Below, one piece after another: positions 10,541-24,443 of a DNA stretch of 64,000 nucleotides. The stretch comes from an uncultured Alphaproteobacteria bacterium (GTDB lineage Bacteria > Pseudomonadota > Alphaproteobacteria > MPNO01 > UBA2964), in the NCBI GenBank assembly GCA_943787225.1, contig CALSLP010000001.1, forward strand, positions 62,001 through 126,000. Reading direction: 5' to 3'. Below the pieces are notes generated by a model. The model did not search any database. It was given only the letters and a program-made list of their open reading frames with translations, and was not told where the DNA came from. Numbering within the stretch: the stretch's first letter is position 1; every line of letters starts with the position of its first letter. The position numbers were made by a program, and so were the translations under genes.

Positions 10541-11786
10541 GTGAATAAAACAAGAACCGGATTGATTGCCGCTCTTGATATCGGCAGCTCAAAAATCTGC
10601 TGTCTTCTCGCCCACCCCCTCAATGGCGGCGGCGTTCGCGTTATCGGCACCGGGCATCACGCATCAAAAGGTGTTCGGGGCGGCGCCGTTATCGATATGG
10701 ACGCAGCGCAGAATGCCACACTGACGGCGGTAAGTGCCGCTGAAGAGCTCGCTGGCGAACGGATTAGAGAAGTTGTTGTAAACGTCTCCGGTGGCAATCT
10801 GTCCTCCGAAACCTACAACGTCGAACTGGCAATATCAGGTCGTGAAATCAACGATACTGATATGCGTAAAGCGCTTGCGCAGGGTAACAGCATCCAACAC
10901 GATGCTGATCGTGAGATCCTGCACTGCCTCCCCGTCGGCTATTCACTCGATTCCGCGCGCGGGATCAGGGATCCACGCGGCATGTTTGCGGAGACATTGG
11001 GCGTTGATATCAATGTTATCTCGGCCCGCACAGCGACGCTGAGGAACCTGGCAAACTGTCTCGGCCGTTGCCACCTCGATATTGAAATCGCCGTTGCCGC
11101 GCCCTATGCCTCTGGCCTCGCTTGCCTTGTCGAGGACGAAGTCGATCTCGGTGTCACCATCGTGGATATGGGCGGCGGCACAACCACCATCGCCGTATTC
11201 TATGATGGGGAGGTAATTCATGCGGATTCTATTCCGGTTGGCGGTCAACACGTAACCAGTGACATTGCTCGTGGTCTTTCAACGTCGCTGGCTCATGCCG
11301 AGCGGATGAAAACCCTTTATGGCAGTGCAATCCCCTCTCCCTCGGATGAACGCGAACTTATCGACGTGCCGCTCATCGGTGAAGAAAACACCAACCAGCC
11401 CAATCATGTTCCAAGATCTCTGCTGAACGGCATTATCCGTCCCCGCATGGAAGAAACCTTCGAACTGGTCCGCAGCCGTCTCGAGGTCGCGGGCATGGAT
11501 CGGGTTTCGGGTCGCCGGCTCGTCCTAACGGGCGGTGCCAGTCAATTACAGGGCGCTCGCGAGCTCGCCACACTCGTTCTTGAAAAGCAGGTTCGTATGG
11601 GGCGTCCCATGCGGATCAACGGTCTTGCAGAAGCAACCAGCGGCCCAGCCTTTTCGACCTGCGCCGGTCTGGTGCGCTTCGCCGCCGAGCGCCATGCCGA
11701 TGTTCGCGATCAGCTCGATGCCATCCCCGCCCGGCGTTGGCGGACGATTTTCCCGTATCAGTCACTGGCTAAGAGAGAATTTCTGA
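10541..11786 (+). CDS. ftsA: cell division protein FtsA (one frame break near the 3' end)
   Basis: Actin-like ATPase that anchors FtsZ to the membrane. Visible: LDIGSSKICCL at the N-terminus, the ATPase motif DMGGGTTTIAVF near 210, and VLTGGASQLQGA near 330. The uninterrupted frame runs on to 11890 with an untypical tail. A shift near 11733 (one extra C in CCCGCCCGG) instead yields GVGGRFSRISHWLRENF then TGA at 11786, which is the normal FtsA C-terminal amphipathic membrane anchor. Start is GTG 10541 behind GAGAGGGGAGG. Confidence 0.92.
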
Positions 11787-11886
11787 TGATTCCACCTAGC
11801 TCTACCTTTTCACCACCAACCTTTGTTCGTCACAGCGTAACCACAACAATTCCCTGTAACAGCCCAACGTATGTATGGAGGCTCGT

Positions 11887-13761
11887 ATGACCATCAATTT
11901 TTCAACTCCCGAAACGGACGACCATTTAAAACCCCGCATCACCGTTGTTGGATGTGGCGGTGCGGGCGGCAATGCCGTCAACAACATGATCAGCAAACAG
12001 CTCGAAGGGGTCGAATTTGTCGTCGCAAACACCGACGCCCAGGCTCTAGCCCAATCCCTCGCAGATCGGCGGGTACAGCTCGGCCGGGCCATCACCCACG
12101 GCCTCGGCGCCGGCTCCCGGCCGGATATGGGTCGCGCCGCAGCGGAAGAAGCCATGGAAGATATCGGCCAGATTCTGAATGGCTCACACATGGTCTTTAT
12201 CGCGGCCGGTATGGGGGGTGGCACAGGGACTGGCGCCGCACCAGTCATCGCCCGCCTTGCCCGCGAGCAAGGCATGTTGACTGTCGGTGTTGTGACCAAG
12301 CCGTTCCAGTTCGAAGGATCGAACAGAATGCGAATCGCCGATGCCGGTATCGAGGAAATGCAGCAATTCGTCGATACCTTGATCGTAATCCCCAATCAGA
12401 ACCTGTTCAGAATCGCCAATGAGAAAACGACCTTCGCCGATGCCTTTGCAATGGCCGACGACGTTTTACACTCTGGTGTTCGAGGCGTTACCGACCTGAT
12501 GGTTGTTCCTGGCCTTATCAATTTGGATTTTGCTGACATTCGCAGCGTTATGTCTGAAATGGGTAAAGCCATGATGGGCACTGGTGAATCTGACGGCGAA
12601 GAGCGTGCGCGCCTTGCCGCTGAAGCCGCAATCTCCAACCCCTTGCTGGATGATGTTTCGATGAAGGGTGCGCGCGGCGTCCTGATCAATATTACCGGTG
12701 GTCCCGACATGACTCTGTTTGAGGTCGACGAGGCCGCAAACAGAATCGGTGAAGAAGTCGATGCTGATGCCAATATTATCTTTGGCTCAGCGCTCGACCC
12801 CTCTTTGGAAGGCAAAATCCGCGTATCCGTCGTCGCAACCGGTATTGATATCGATGTCGCCGCCCGGCCGCGCCCGGTTCTTAAGGTTTATAACGATCCC
12901 ATCGCATCGCAAGCCATGCCAATGAATATTCCGATGACGCGGACAGCGATGGACATACCGACCGGAGCACCGGCAGCGACCCTTATGGGCAATGGGGCCG
13001 CCACAGCGCTCAAAATGCCAGAGCCTATGCCCGAACAGGAAGAGACTCCACTGCAGGTAGGTTCCCTGGACATAGAGGAGGAGCCTGCTCAGACCGACAT
13101 CGTGGCCCTCGTCGAGAAAGCAGAAGTTACTGAGACAACTATGCAAGAAGATGTCGAACCAGAAAAAGTCGCTGAAATGTCTCATAACGAACAAGAAACA
13201 AGCCAAGCGAGTACGGTTCAAGCAGATGAACCCTTCATTCCACCGGCTCCCGCTGAACCGGCCAAAGCAACCCCGGCAAAAACTGTGGCAACAGCTGACC
13301 CCTTCCGAGAAGCGGAAATGCTCAATGCGGCCCCCGTGCCTGAGAAAAAACGAGGCCCAAGCATCTTCCAGAGAATGACAGGCTCAACCTGGCCTAAAAA
13401 AGATGCGCCGGTAGAGCCTAGAAAGCCTGAAACCGCTACCAGCAGGCCCGTAATGCCACCAATACCACCGGCATCGGTCTCCCCTGCCAAATCTGAGGTG
13501 CCCAAAGCCGATGTGGCGGCGGAAGTTCCAGATACGGCTGTTATATCGTCCCCAGCACCTGAAGCGACGACACAGCCAGAGCCTGTTGCGGCACCACCAA
13601 TCGCCGAAAAGACGATGGTTGAAAAGCCGCCGGTTGAAAAGTCTGTGATTGAAACTCAACCCCGGTTGAGAGGGGTTGAGCCCCAGGAAAGACTGCCAAA
13701 TTCACAAAGTGAAGAGGATTTGCTCGAAATTCCCGCCTTCCTTAGACGGCAGGCTAACTAG
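11887..13761 (+). CDS. ftsZ: cell division GTPase FtsZ, long-linker alphaproteobacterial form
   Basis: Tubulin-like GTPase that forms the Z ring. The first about 320 residues are a canonical FtsZ core with [14 protein letters not shown] and the tubulin signature [11 protein letters not shown] disordered linker of nearly 300 residues follows, rich in Pro, Glu, Ala and Thr with short EKP/VEK-type repeats, then the conserved C-terminal peptide [11 protein letters not shown] that binds FtsA. At 624 residues it is far longer than the about 380 of enteric FtsZ but typical of alphaproteobacteria. ATG 11887 is preferred to 11875 because TGGAGG sits at proper spacing. Confidence 0.97.
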   Translation: MTINFSTPETDDHLKPRITVVGCGGAGGNAVNNMISKQLEGVEFVVANTDAQALAQSLADRRVQLGRAITHGLGAGSRPDMGRAAAEEAMEDIGQILNGSHMVFIAAGMGGGTGTGAAPVIARLAREQGMLTVGVVTKPFQFEGSNRMRIADAGIEEMQQFVDTLIVIPNQNLFRIANEKTTFADAFAMADDVLHSGVRGVTDLMVVPGLINLDFADIRSVMSEMGKAMMGTGESDGEERARLAAEAAISNPLLDDVSMKGARGVLINITGGPDMTLFEVDEAANRIGEEVDADANIIFGSALDPSLEGKIRVSVVATGIDIDVAARPRPVLKVYNDPIASQAMPMNIPMTRTAMDIPTGAPAATLMGNGAATALKMPEPMPEQEETPLQVGSLDIEEEPAQTDIVALVEKAEVTETTMQEDVEPEKVAEMSHNEQETSQASTVQADEPFIPPAPAEPAKATPAKTVATADPFREAEMLNAAPVPEKKRGPSIFQRMTGSTWPKKDAPVEPRKPETATSRPVMPPIPPASVSPAKSEVPKADVAAEVPDTAVISSPAPEATTQPEPVAAPPIAEKTMVEKPPVEKSVIETQPRLRGVEPQERLPNSQSEEDLLEIPAFLRRQAN

Positions 13762-13805
13762 GACCGAAAAACACCGTAACATTCTGTAACAATTGTTGAT
13801 TTGAG

Positions 13806-13846
13806 GGCTCCGAAGGAAGTTGGTAAACATCCTTCGGAGCCTTTTT
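13806..13846 (+). terminator. rho-independent terminator after ftsZ
   Basis: Perfect 12-bp inverted repeat GGCTCCGAAGGA / TCCTTCGGAGCC with a 12-base loop, followed directly by TTTTT. It lies 44 bases after the ftsZ stop and closes the dcw operon. Confidence 0.9.
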
Positions 13847-13884
13847 CAGGTTCGGATATAGGCGAAAATGCGCCAACGAATTAA

Positions 13885-13912
13885 CGATGATTGTTAGGGT
13901 TAACAATCATCG
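13885..13912. repeat. inverted repeat upstream of lpxC
   Basis: Perfect 12-bp palindromic arms CGATGATTGTTA / TAACAATCATCG separated by GGGT, 31 bases before the lpxC start. The A/T-rich stem and lack of a T-run directly after it argue against a strong terminator. It may be an operator or mRNA hairpin affecting lpxC expression; this is inference. Confidence 0.55.
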
Positions 13913-13943
13913 GGTTTTACGGCGCAGCATAAGGAAATAATTG

Positions 13944-14924
13944 GTGCCTGACGTAGTAAAGTCGTGTGAAGCCCCAGCTGCCACCTCCGCTCTCTCCAAG
14001 GTGGTGCTCCAAAAGACGTTGAAAGCGTCTATTGGCTGTACCGGCATTGGCCTTCATTCAGGCAAAAAGGTGAGCATGTCGCTTAATCCGGCAGCCGCCG
14101 ATACTGGTATTATCTTTCATCGTACAGATTTAGAGGGCGACGATCGCATCATTCCGGCGCGCTGGGACTTTGTTGTCGACACCCGTATGGCGACCACGAT
14201 CGGCAATCAAGCCGGTGCGTGTGTTTCAACCATTGAACATCTTATGGCAGCGCTCGCAGGCTGTGGCATCGATAACGCGGTTATTGAAATCGATGGTGCA
14301 GAAGTTCCTGTTATGGACGGCAGCGCAGCTCCCTTCATCTTTTTGGTCGAATGCGCTGGTATGACCGAACAGAACGCCCCTCGCAAAGCGATCAAAATCG
14401 AGAAACCTATTAAGGTTGGCGATTCCGATAAGTTCATATCAGCGATCCCCGACGATTCGTTTTCCGTAGATTTTGAAATTGATTTCGAAGATACCGCTGT
14501 CGCCCGGCAGCAATTGAGCATGCGACTGGTTAATGGCACTTTCAAAACTGAAATTGCCAGAGCGCGCACTTTTGGCTTTGTTCACGAAGTCGACGCTCTT
14601 CGCAAAGCTGGCCTGGCGCTCGGTGGTTCCCTGGACAATGCCGTCGTTATTAGCGGCGACACAATTCTCAACGGTGACGGTCTTCGATATGACGATGAGT
14701 TCGTTCGCCACAAAATTCTGGACTGTGTTGGGGATCTGTATCTCGCCGGCGCACCTATCATCGGACAGATTGATGCGCTCCGGTCAGGACATGCACTGAA
14801 CAATCAATTCCTGATTTCTTTGTTCGCTGATGATACCGCCTGGTCCTATGTTGAGATGTCTGGAGCTTCGGTTCCTGGTGTCTCCCATAATTGGGATCAG
14901 GAAGCGGCTTTAGCCCTCGCCTAG
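13944..14924 (+). CDS. lpxC: UDP-3-O-acyl-N-acetylglucosamine deacetylase LpxC
   Basis: Zinc deacetylase that performs the committed step of lipid A synthesis, so the cell makes lipopolysaccharide. Motifs: [12 protein letters not shown] at the N-terminus, the zinc-site [12 protein letters not shown], the [11 protein letters not shown] loop, and [14 protein letters not shown] carrying the second zinc/catalytic residues. I choose GTG 13944 because AAGGAAA is 6-7 bases upstream; a TTG at 13941 is also possible. The 326-residue product fits the family. It is the first gene after the dcw terminator. Confidence 0.95.
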   Translation: MPDVVKSCEAPAATSALSKVVLQKTLKASIGCTGIGLHSGKKVSMSLNPAAADTGIIFHRTDLEGDDRIIPARWDFVVDTRMATTIGNQAGACVSTIEHLMAALAGCGIDNAVIEIDGAEVPVMDGSAAPFIFLVECAGMTEQNAPRKAIKIEKPIKVGDSDKFISAIPDDSFSVDFEIDFEDTAVARQQLSMRLVNGTFKTEIARARTFGFVHEVDALRKAGLALGGSLDNAVVISGDTILNGDGLRYDDEFVRHKILDCVGDLYLAGAPIIGQIDALRSGHALNNQFLISLFADDTAWSYVEMSGASVPGVSHNWDQEAALALA

Positions 14925-15095
14925 CGGCGCAAATCGATAATAGGCTTCCATTTACCAACGTTTCTTTCCCGTATGGCGATGACCGACTACACCGTGATAT
15001 AAACCGGTATAGATATTGGCCAGTTGATCTATAATCTCGTGATCACCACCTCTATAAGAGAGGGGTTACAAGGTATAGGAAACCGCGCAACAGGG

Positions 15096-15908
15096 ATGAA
15101 AATGCGCCAGTTCAAATATGTAAGCGTTTTATTACTATTGATTTCTGTCACGGCGTGTAGCTCTGACGAAAAGGCTCCGTATGTCGAACGTCCGGTAAAT
15201 GCGCTTTATAACCGTGCAGTTAACGCATTGGAGGCTGGCGCGTATTTGGATGCCGCGCAATTCTTTGAGGAAGTCGAACGACAGCACCCTTATTCGGTTT
15301 GGGCTACCAAAGCACAACTCATGGCGGCCTATTCAAATTATGAAGCCAATAAATATGATGACGCGATCATCGGTCTAGATCGCTTTATTCAACTGCATCC
15401 GGGTAATCGTGACACGCCCTATGCGTATTACCTGAAGGCACAGACCTATTACGAGCAAATCACCGATGTAAGCCGCGATCAGCTCGGAACGGAGCGAGCA
15501 CTGAAAGCCCTCCGTGAAGTCATTCGGCGTTTTCCTCAATCAAAATATGCACGTGATGCCAGACTCAAAATCGATTTGACGCGAGATCATCTGGCCGGAA
15601 AGGAAATGTCGATCGGACGTTTTTATCTCCGGAAAAAGGAATATATCGCCGCCATCAACCGTTTCAAACGAGTTGTGGAAAACTATCAAACAACGACCCA
15701 TGTTCCGGAAGCCCTACACCGCGTTGCCGAGGCTTATTCAGCGATCGGCATGACGGAAGAAGCCAAGAAAGCCGCATCAGTTCTGGGGCACAACTATCCC
15801 GGCAGCGAATGGTATATCGACAGCTATGCCTTGATGACTGGTAAAGATGTCCGTGCGCCAAAAGAGAAAAAGGGATTTCTGACCCGCGCCTGGAACTCGG
15901 TTTTCTAA
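15096..15908 (+). CDS. bamD: outer membrane assembly lipoprotein BamD
   Basis: Lipoprotein of the BAM complex that inserts outer-membrane proteins. A short signal peptide ends in a lipobox VTAC with the acylated Cys at about residue 21. TPR repeats fill the rest: YNRAVNALEAGAYLDAAQFFEEVERQHPYS is read as two 20-residue-or-shorter motifs, LEAGAYLDAA and FEEVERQHPYS, then further RFIQLHP-type helices. ATG 15096 is preferred over an upstream start at 15024, which would bury the signal peptide; ATG 15102 is an alternative. recN follows 6 bases later. Confidence 0.93.
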   Translation: MKMRQFKYVSVLLLLISVTACSSDEKAPYVERPVNALYNRAVNALEAGAYLDAAQFFEEVERQHPYSVWATKAQLMAAYSNYEANKYDDAIIGLDRFIQLHPGNRDTPYAYYLKAQTYYEQITDVSRDQLGTERALKALREVIRRFPQSKYARDARLKIDLTRDHLAGKEMSIGRFYLRKKEYIAAINRFKRVVENYQTTTHVPEALHRVAEAYSAIGMTEEAKKAASVLGHNYPGSEWYIDSYALMTGKDVRAPKEKKGFLTRAWNSVF

Positions 15909-15914
15909 AACAGC

Positions 15915-17621
15915 ATGCTCGCCTCCGTCACGATCCGCGACATAGTCCTGATCGACAAGGTCGAAGTTTCCTTCGAGACAGGCTTATGCGCGTTAACCGG
16001 CGAAACCGGTGCAGGTAAATCAATCTTGCTTGATGCACTTGGCCTGGCGCTGGGGATGCGGGCCAATGCCAGTCTGGTCCGGATGTCCGATAATGGCGAT
16101 AATGGCGATAATGGTAGTCCGCGTGCTTCAGTAGCGGCGTCGTTTGACCTCGCGGCTGATGACGCTGTCTTCACCTTGCTTGCCGACCATGACATCGCAG
16201 TGCCCGAACCCGATGAGCCCCTCATTCTCAGACGTAACCTTGATAAAGATGGCCGCGGTCGCGCTTTCATTAATGACCAACCAGTAAGCGTCGCTCTTTT
16301 ACGACAGGTGGGGGAATCCCTCGTCGAAATTGAAGGACAATTCGCCAGCCACGGACTAATGGATCAATCAACCCACAGAAACTCCCTCGATGGATTTGCG
16401 AACCTGAAGGATGCCGCCCATAAGGTTTCCATTCTGTACAGGGAGTGGCGAGATGCAGAGATCGCCCTTACAGAAGCCATAGCCGCCCTTGAACAGAACC
16501 GCACAGATGAAGAGTATCTTCGGCATGCGCTGTCGGAGCTCGAGGAACTAAACCCTTTAGCTGGTGAGGAAACAGAACTAGCCGAAACCCGCGCGCTCTT
16601 AATGAATGGCGAACGGCTGGTCACAGCCATGGCCTCGGCAGCCAAGTCTCTATCAACCGGCGATGGTGTCGAAGATCGTCTGGCGGCTGCCCAACGCGCC
16701 CTCACTCACGAAGTCGAGGCAGCAGCGGGCAGGCTGGATGCCGTAATGGATGCTCTTGCCATCGCGAACGACGCCGTTGCTGATGCGGAAGCGCTACTCC
16801 ACCGCGTCATGATAGATGCAGAACCTGACCCGGCAAAACTTGAGTTCTGTGAAGAACGACTGTTTGCGATCCGCGCCATGGCAAGAAAGCATAATATTGC
16901 CGTCGAGGATCTCCCGACCTTACGGTCCAATCTTGAGGAAAAGCTTGCCCAAATCGACGATGCCGGCGGATTGCTCCAAAAACTGCAGGCAGAACGAGAC
17001 CAAGCCTACGAAAGCTATAAGTCAAATGCACACGCTCTTAGTGATAAACGAGCTAAGGCAGCGACCAAGCTCGACAAGGCCGTCGCCGTCGAGCTGCCAC
17101 CGTTAAAGCTCGAAAAAGCAACCTTTACGACCCGTGTCGATACAGTTGACGAGAAAGATTGGGGACCCAGCGGGATCAATCGTATCCATTTTGAAGTGTC
17201 AACTAACCCTGGTGCTCCTTCTGGCCCCTTAGGTCGTATTGCCTCCGGCGGAGAACTCGCTCGGTTCCTTCTGGCCCTGAAAGTCGTCCTTCACCGTTCC
17301 AATGCGATACCGACTCTGATATTTGATGAAGTGGATTCTGGTATCGGCGGTGCCGTCGCGGCCGCCGTGGGCGATCGACTGGCCAAGCTCGCAGAAACTG
17401 TTCAGGTATTGGCGATCACGCATTCTCCGCAAGTCGCCTCTTGTGCAACGCGGCATCTGCAAATTGCTAAAACAGAAACCAAAGGCGTCGTTACAACGAA
17501 TGTTTCTCAGCTTTCCGATGACGACCGACAGGAAGAAATTGCCCGAATGCTTGCCGGAACACACATCACTGACGAGGCAAGAGCAGCCGCAGCCAGCCTC
17601 ATGTCCCGAGAAGGCAAGTGA
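15915..17621 (+). CDS. recN: DNA repair protein RecN
   Basis: SMC-like ATPase acting early in double-strand-break repair. The 568-residue protein has the N-terminal Walker A GETGAGKSILLDALG, a long coiled-coil middle (about 150-370), the ABC signature RIASGGELARFLLALK, and Walker B TLIFDEVDSGIGG. A nine-base unit GATAATGGC occurs almost three times in a row at about 16091-16116, adding NGDNGDNG to an N-terminal loop. Placement between bamD and ligA is common in alphaproteobacteria. Confidence 0.95.
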   Translation: MLASVTIRDIVLIDKVEVSFETGLCALTGETGAGKSILLDALGLALGMRANASLVRMSDNGDNGDNGSPRASVAASFDLAADDAVFTLLADHDIAVPEPDEPLILRRNLDKDGRGRAFINDQPVSVALLRQVGESLVEIEGQFASHGLMDQSTHRNSLDGFANLKDAAHKVSILYREWRDAEIALTEAIAALEQNRTDEEYLRHALSELEELNPLAGEETELAETRALLMNGERLVTAMASAAKSLSTGDGVEDRLAAAQRALTHEVEAAAGRLDAVMDALAIANDAVADAEALLHRVMIDAEPDPAKLEFCEERLFAIRAMARKHNIAVEDLPTLRSNLEEKLAQIDDAGGLLQKLQAERDQAYESYKSNAHALSDKRAKAATKLDKAVAVELPPLKLEKATFTTRVDTVDEKDWGPSGINRIHFEVSTNPGAPSGPLGRIASGGELARFLLALKVVLHRSNAIPTLIFDEVDSGIGGAVAAAVGDRLAKLAETVQVLAITHSPQVASCATRHLQIAKTETKGVVTTNVSQLSDDDRQEEIARMLAGTHITDEARAAAASLMSREGK

Positions 17622-17637
17622 CCAAACCCAACGCTAA

Positions 17638-21017
<3,380 letters not shown>

Positions 21018-21026
21018 TGATTTGAA

Positions 21027-23067
21027 TTAGCGTGAGGTTTGTACGAAAGGGGCTGCGTCGCACCCTCAAGCCAAACTGCTGTTTTTGCGTCAACCAACGG
21101 GGTTATCGTCGACCGGACACGGGCGTGATAGCTATTCAACCAGTCGATTTCTTCTGCCGTCATAATTGTTACATCGATCAGGGCAAGATCAATGGGCGCA
21201 AGAGTCAGCGCCTCAAATTCCAGCATCGCACGGCTGTCGTCACCCGGCTCTGCAACAACGGCGGCTCGTACGACTTCCAGATTCTCAATCCGAATGCCGT
21301 ACGCCCCTTCTTTGTAATAACCAGGCTCGTTAGAAACGATCATTCCCGGCTGGAACGGCACATCTGCGGAGCGCTTTGCGATACGGTGCGGTCCTTCATG
21401 AACCCCCAAATAAGCGCCAACGCCATGCCCGGTACCATGATCGAAATCCAGACCGACATCCCACAAGGACTGCCGCGCCAGTGAATCCAGCTGTCCACCG
21501 CTCGTGCCAACAGGAAAGCGTGCGGTCGCGATCCCGGCATGCCCTTTCAGAACGCGTGTAAAGCGATCCCGCATTTCGGTCGTAGGTGAGCCGATGGCAA
21601 CGGTTCTCGTAACATCAGTCGTGCCGTCGAGATACTGTGCACCAGAATCGACCAGGAACAGTGACCCGGGTTCCAGTTTCCGGTTTGTCTCTGGTGTCAC
21701 ACGATAATGGACAACCGCGCCATTGGCGCCAGCCCCAGAGATCGTATCAAAAGACAGCCCCTTAAAGTTGTCACCACCGGCCCGAAACCCATAAAGCTTA
21801 TCAACGGCCGACAACTCATCTACTTCACCTGTCGCTCCCGCCTCTGACAGCCATGCCAGGAAACGACAGAGCGCCGCACCATCGCGAATATGGGCGTTCC
21901 GTACCCCCTGAAGCTCCACCGTGTTCTTACAAGCCTTGGGTAAAACGCAAGGGTCTTCCTTCGCGACTATTTCCGCCCCCGCCGCTTCAAGTTGATTAAT
22001 CACCCAAACCGGTGCCGTTGACGGCGCGACCAGAACCGACGTTCCCATCGTTCCCAATGTTGCAAGGGCCATACCAAACTCGTCTGGCTGACGCAGCGAA
22101 ATACTCTCACCGAACTCTGTCCGTGCGGCCGGGGTTATTTTTCGGCCATCCATAAATAGGTCTACTGCACCGGATACGCTGAGGATCGCAAAACCGAGGG
22201 AAACTGGTGTGTTTGGCAAATCGCCACCGCGAATATTCAAAAGCCAGGCGATGGAATCCGGTGCTGTTAGGACAGCCGCCTTGGCGCCATGCCCCTGGAT
22301 CACCGCCGCAGCCTCAGAAATTTTCTCGCAGCTGACCGACCAGCGATATCGACCGGGTGCGGATAGACAGGTGCCAGCGGTGCAGGCGGTTGTTCCGCCC
22401 ATATTTGATCAAGCGGATTCGACTCAACCTGAACCAGATGAATTTGAGCGGCCCGACATTTTTCGACCAGCGGTGCGATCCCCGATTGGGTATGAAGCCA
22501 AGGGTCATAGCCGATCCGTGACCCTGCAAGAGCATTCTTCGGAATCCAGCTTCCCGGTGGGTCATCCGATATACTACAAAACTCATATATTTCGGGATCG
22601 GCTTGTTCTCGGACCTGCAACGTGTAGCGCCCATCCACGAAAAGCGCCGCCTTCTCTTTTAAAATTACGGCGATGCCCGCTGAACCGGTAAAACCTGTTA
22701 GCCAGGCAAGGCGCTGTGCACGCTTAGGCGGGAACTCGGATTGATGCTCGTCTGATAACGGCACCAGAAATCCGTCCAGACCTTGATTGGACACCTCGGC
22801 ACGGAGCGCCTCGATCCGCGCTGCGGGCGATAATTCACGCTCAATTTTCTTCGCCTTGCAGGACGCCATAAACGATCTTAAGGCATCACGCAGATCATCA
22901 GAGAGGTCGGCGACGACCAATGCCATCCAATTATCAAGATCAACAGGTTCAGGTGCGGCAAGCTGCCCTTCGACCAGCAAACGGAGTTCCCCAATACTTA
23001 ACGCCGAGCCATGCGCCGTTAACAACGCTTCAAGGACCACGTCGCCGTCATTTTTTGCATTAACCAT
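21027..23067 (-). CDS. Xaa-Pro aminopeptidase (M24 family, frame break)
   Basis: Metallopeptidase that removes residues before proline. The N-terminal frame (23067-22300) has two creatinase-like domains. The C-terminal frame (from about 22330) has the catalytic pita-bread domain: LVDSGAQYLDGTTDVTRT (metal Asp pair), GTGHGVGAYLGVHEGP and NEPGYYKEGAYGIRIENL. The two join across one indel near 22328. The second frame runs through into the MFS gene without a stop, so another indel near 21050 is likely; a shifted frame stops at 21027-21029. The end is therefore inferred. Confidence 0.85.
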
Positions 23068-23234
23068 AATAAACTACGTTTTCCGGGATTGCTGCCAGGG
23101 CTCGTGGGACTAATTCCCCTAAACTTAACGAATTGAGCCGATTTATTTGTACCAGTGTAACCATTTATAAAACAAGAATTGGCATTAATTTCTCGTTATT
23201 CTTGAAACAGCTCTTCCAGGTAGGGAGAAAGAAA

Positions 23235-23534
23235 ATGTCAAATAGACTAGACGTCCAATATCGGTTGCCACTGATTGCAGACCCGGAATATGCAATTCGG
23301 ACCAGTCGAGACTATGAAGCCGGACGTGCTGGTGCCCTAAAACTCGAGACTGTTATCCAGGACCTATCGCGGGGCGTAAAAAGCATTCGGTTGTTCATTA
23401 ACTGGACACGACAAATGATTGACCTGTCACTCTGGATGAAAAACCTATGGGCGTTGAGCGATGAAGAACTCGCTCTCTATGGCGTGTTTCGTCACAATAT
23501 CGGCAGACTGTTCGTCAAGGCTTCCAGAAGCTAA
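23235..23534 (+). CDS. small DUF1127-like protein
   Basis: 99-residue basic protein whose last third (LWALSDEELALYGVFRHNIG) matches the pattern of DUF1127 proteins, which carry an RxxxLSDxELxDIGLxR-like helix pair. Some members of that family bind RNA or affect phosphate and carbon metabolism in alphaproteobacteria, but no role can be assigned here. ATG 23235 is chosen because AGGGAGAAAG precedes it; the upstream extension to 23133 has no ribosome site. It is divergent from the aminopeptidase gene. Confidence 0.7.
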   Translation: MSNRLDVQYRLPLIADPEYAIRTSRDYEAGRAGALKLETVIQDLSRGVKSIRLFINWTRQMIDLSLWMKNLWALSDEELALYGVFRHNIGRLFVKASRS

Positions 23535-23545
23535 GGCAGCCGCGG

Positions 23546-24439
23546 TTAGCTAAGCCGTAAGATCAGCGTCGTCCACTCATCGATTTTAAGGTGATCGATG
23601 ACCGTGAGGCCCGCAGTCTCATGCGCTGTAACCACGTCTGCCGCTTGCTCATTCAAGACACCAGACAAGATGAGACGTCCCGTCGGAGACACTTGTTTCG
23701 CTGTGACTGCAGCCGCGCCGATAAGCGGGCCCGCCAGAATATTGGCAACGACCAGGTCAAACGGGCTAGCGGCCGCAATCTGAGAAGCCGAATAGAAATC
23801 GCTCTCAAAAACCTTTACCGCCTGCGCACAATTGTTTTTCTTTACGTTCTCTGACGCCGTCTCCACCGCCAATGGATCGTTATCGCAAGCCAGTATCTCG
23901 ATATCAGGCAAAAGCTTGCTTATCCCGATCGCCAGGATCGCTGAACCACAGCCGACATCGATCGCGTTGCGTATTGGGTGGCCGTCGGCGACAAGCCCTT
24001 CGAGCGCCCTCAAACATCCCTCTGTTGTTTGATGCTCTCCAGTTCCAAAGGCCAGCCCGGCATCAAGGGCGATGGGCATTTTATCTGCCGGAAGCTCATC
24101 ATCAAAATGTTCAGGATAAATAAAGAAGCTGCCGATCGTTACAGGCGGTGTCCGTGCCTGATATTGCGCAACCCAATCGACGCAGGCGACGCTTTCAATT
24201 TTGAAGAGTGGAGTTTCCAATCCAGCCGCAAGGGCACCAACCATAAAACGGGATTGAATTTCTGTCGCGTTTGGCTGAACCGAACAAAACCCGATAACCC
24301 GGCGCCCCGCTTCACCGGCATCCTCATCCATACAGATCCCGTCTACAAAAGGTTCAAGGATGGTTTCAAAAACCGAAAGGTGATCTTTCTCCGCGATATG
24401 GAAAACGATCTGCCAACTGTCAGAAGGGTCGTTTACCAT
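23546..24439 (-). CDS. prmA: ribosomal protein L11 methyltransferase PrmA
   Basis: SAM-dependent enzyme that trimethylates L11 of the 50S subunit. The 297-residue protein has an N-terminal substrate-recognition domain, then the methyltransferase fold with the PrmA signature GLAFGTGEHQTTEGCL, SAM-binding IDVGCGSAILAIG and the NILAGPL loop. The ATG follows the helicase stop by only 4 bases, so the two are one transcript; the helicase-prmA pairing recurs in alphaproteobacteria. Confidence 0.95.
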   Translation of the reverse strand: MVNDPSDSWQIVFHIAEKDHLSVFETILEPFVDGICMDEDAGEAGRRVIGFCSVQPNATEIQSRFMVGALAAGLETPLFKIESVACVDWVAQYQARTPPVTIGSFFIYPEHFDDELPADKMPIALDAGLAFGTGEHQTTEGCLRALEGLVADGHPIRNAIDVGCGSAILAIGISKLLPDIEILACDNDPLAVETASENVKKNNCAQAVKVFESDFYSASQIAAASPFDLVVANILAGPLIGAAAVTAKQVSPTGRLILSGVLNEQAADVVTAHETAGLTVIDHLKIDEWTTLILRLS

Positions 24440-24443
24440 CGGA

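Noticed and set aside
11787..11890. C-terminal extension of FtsA in the uncorrected frame
   Set aside because: It lacks the conserved membrane anchor, which appears in the +1 frame (WLRENF) and stops at 11786.
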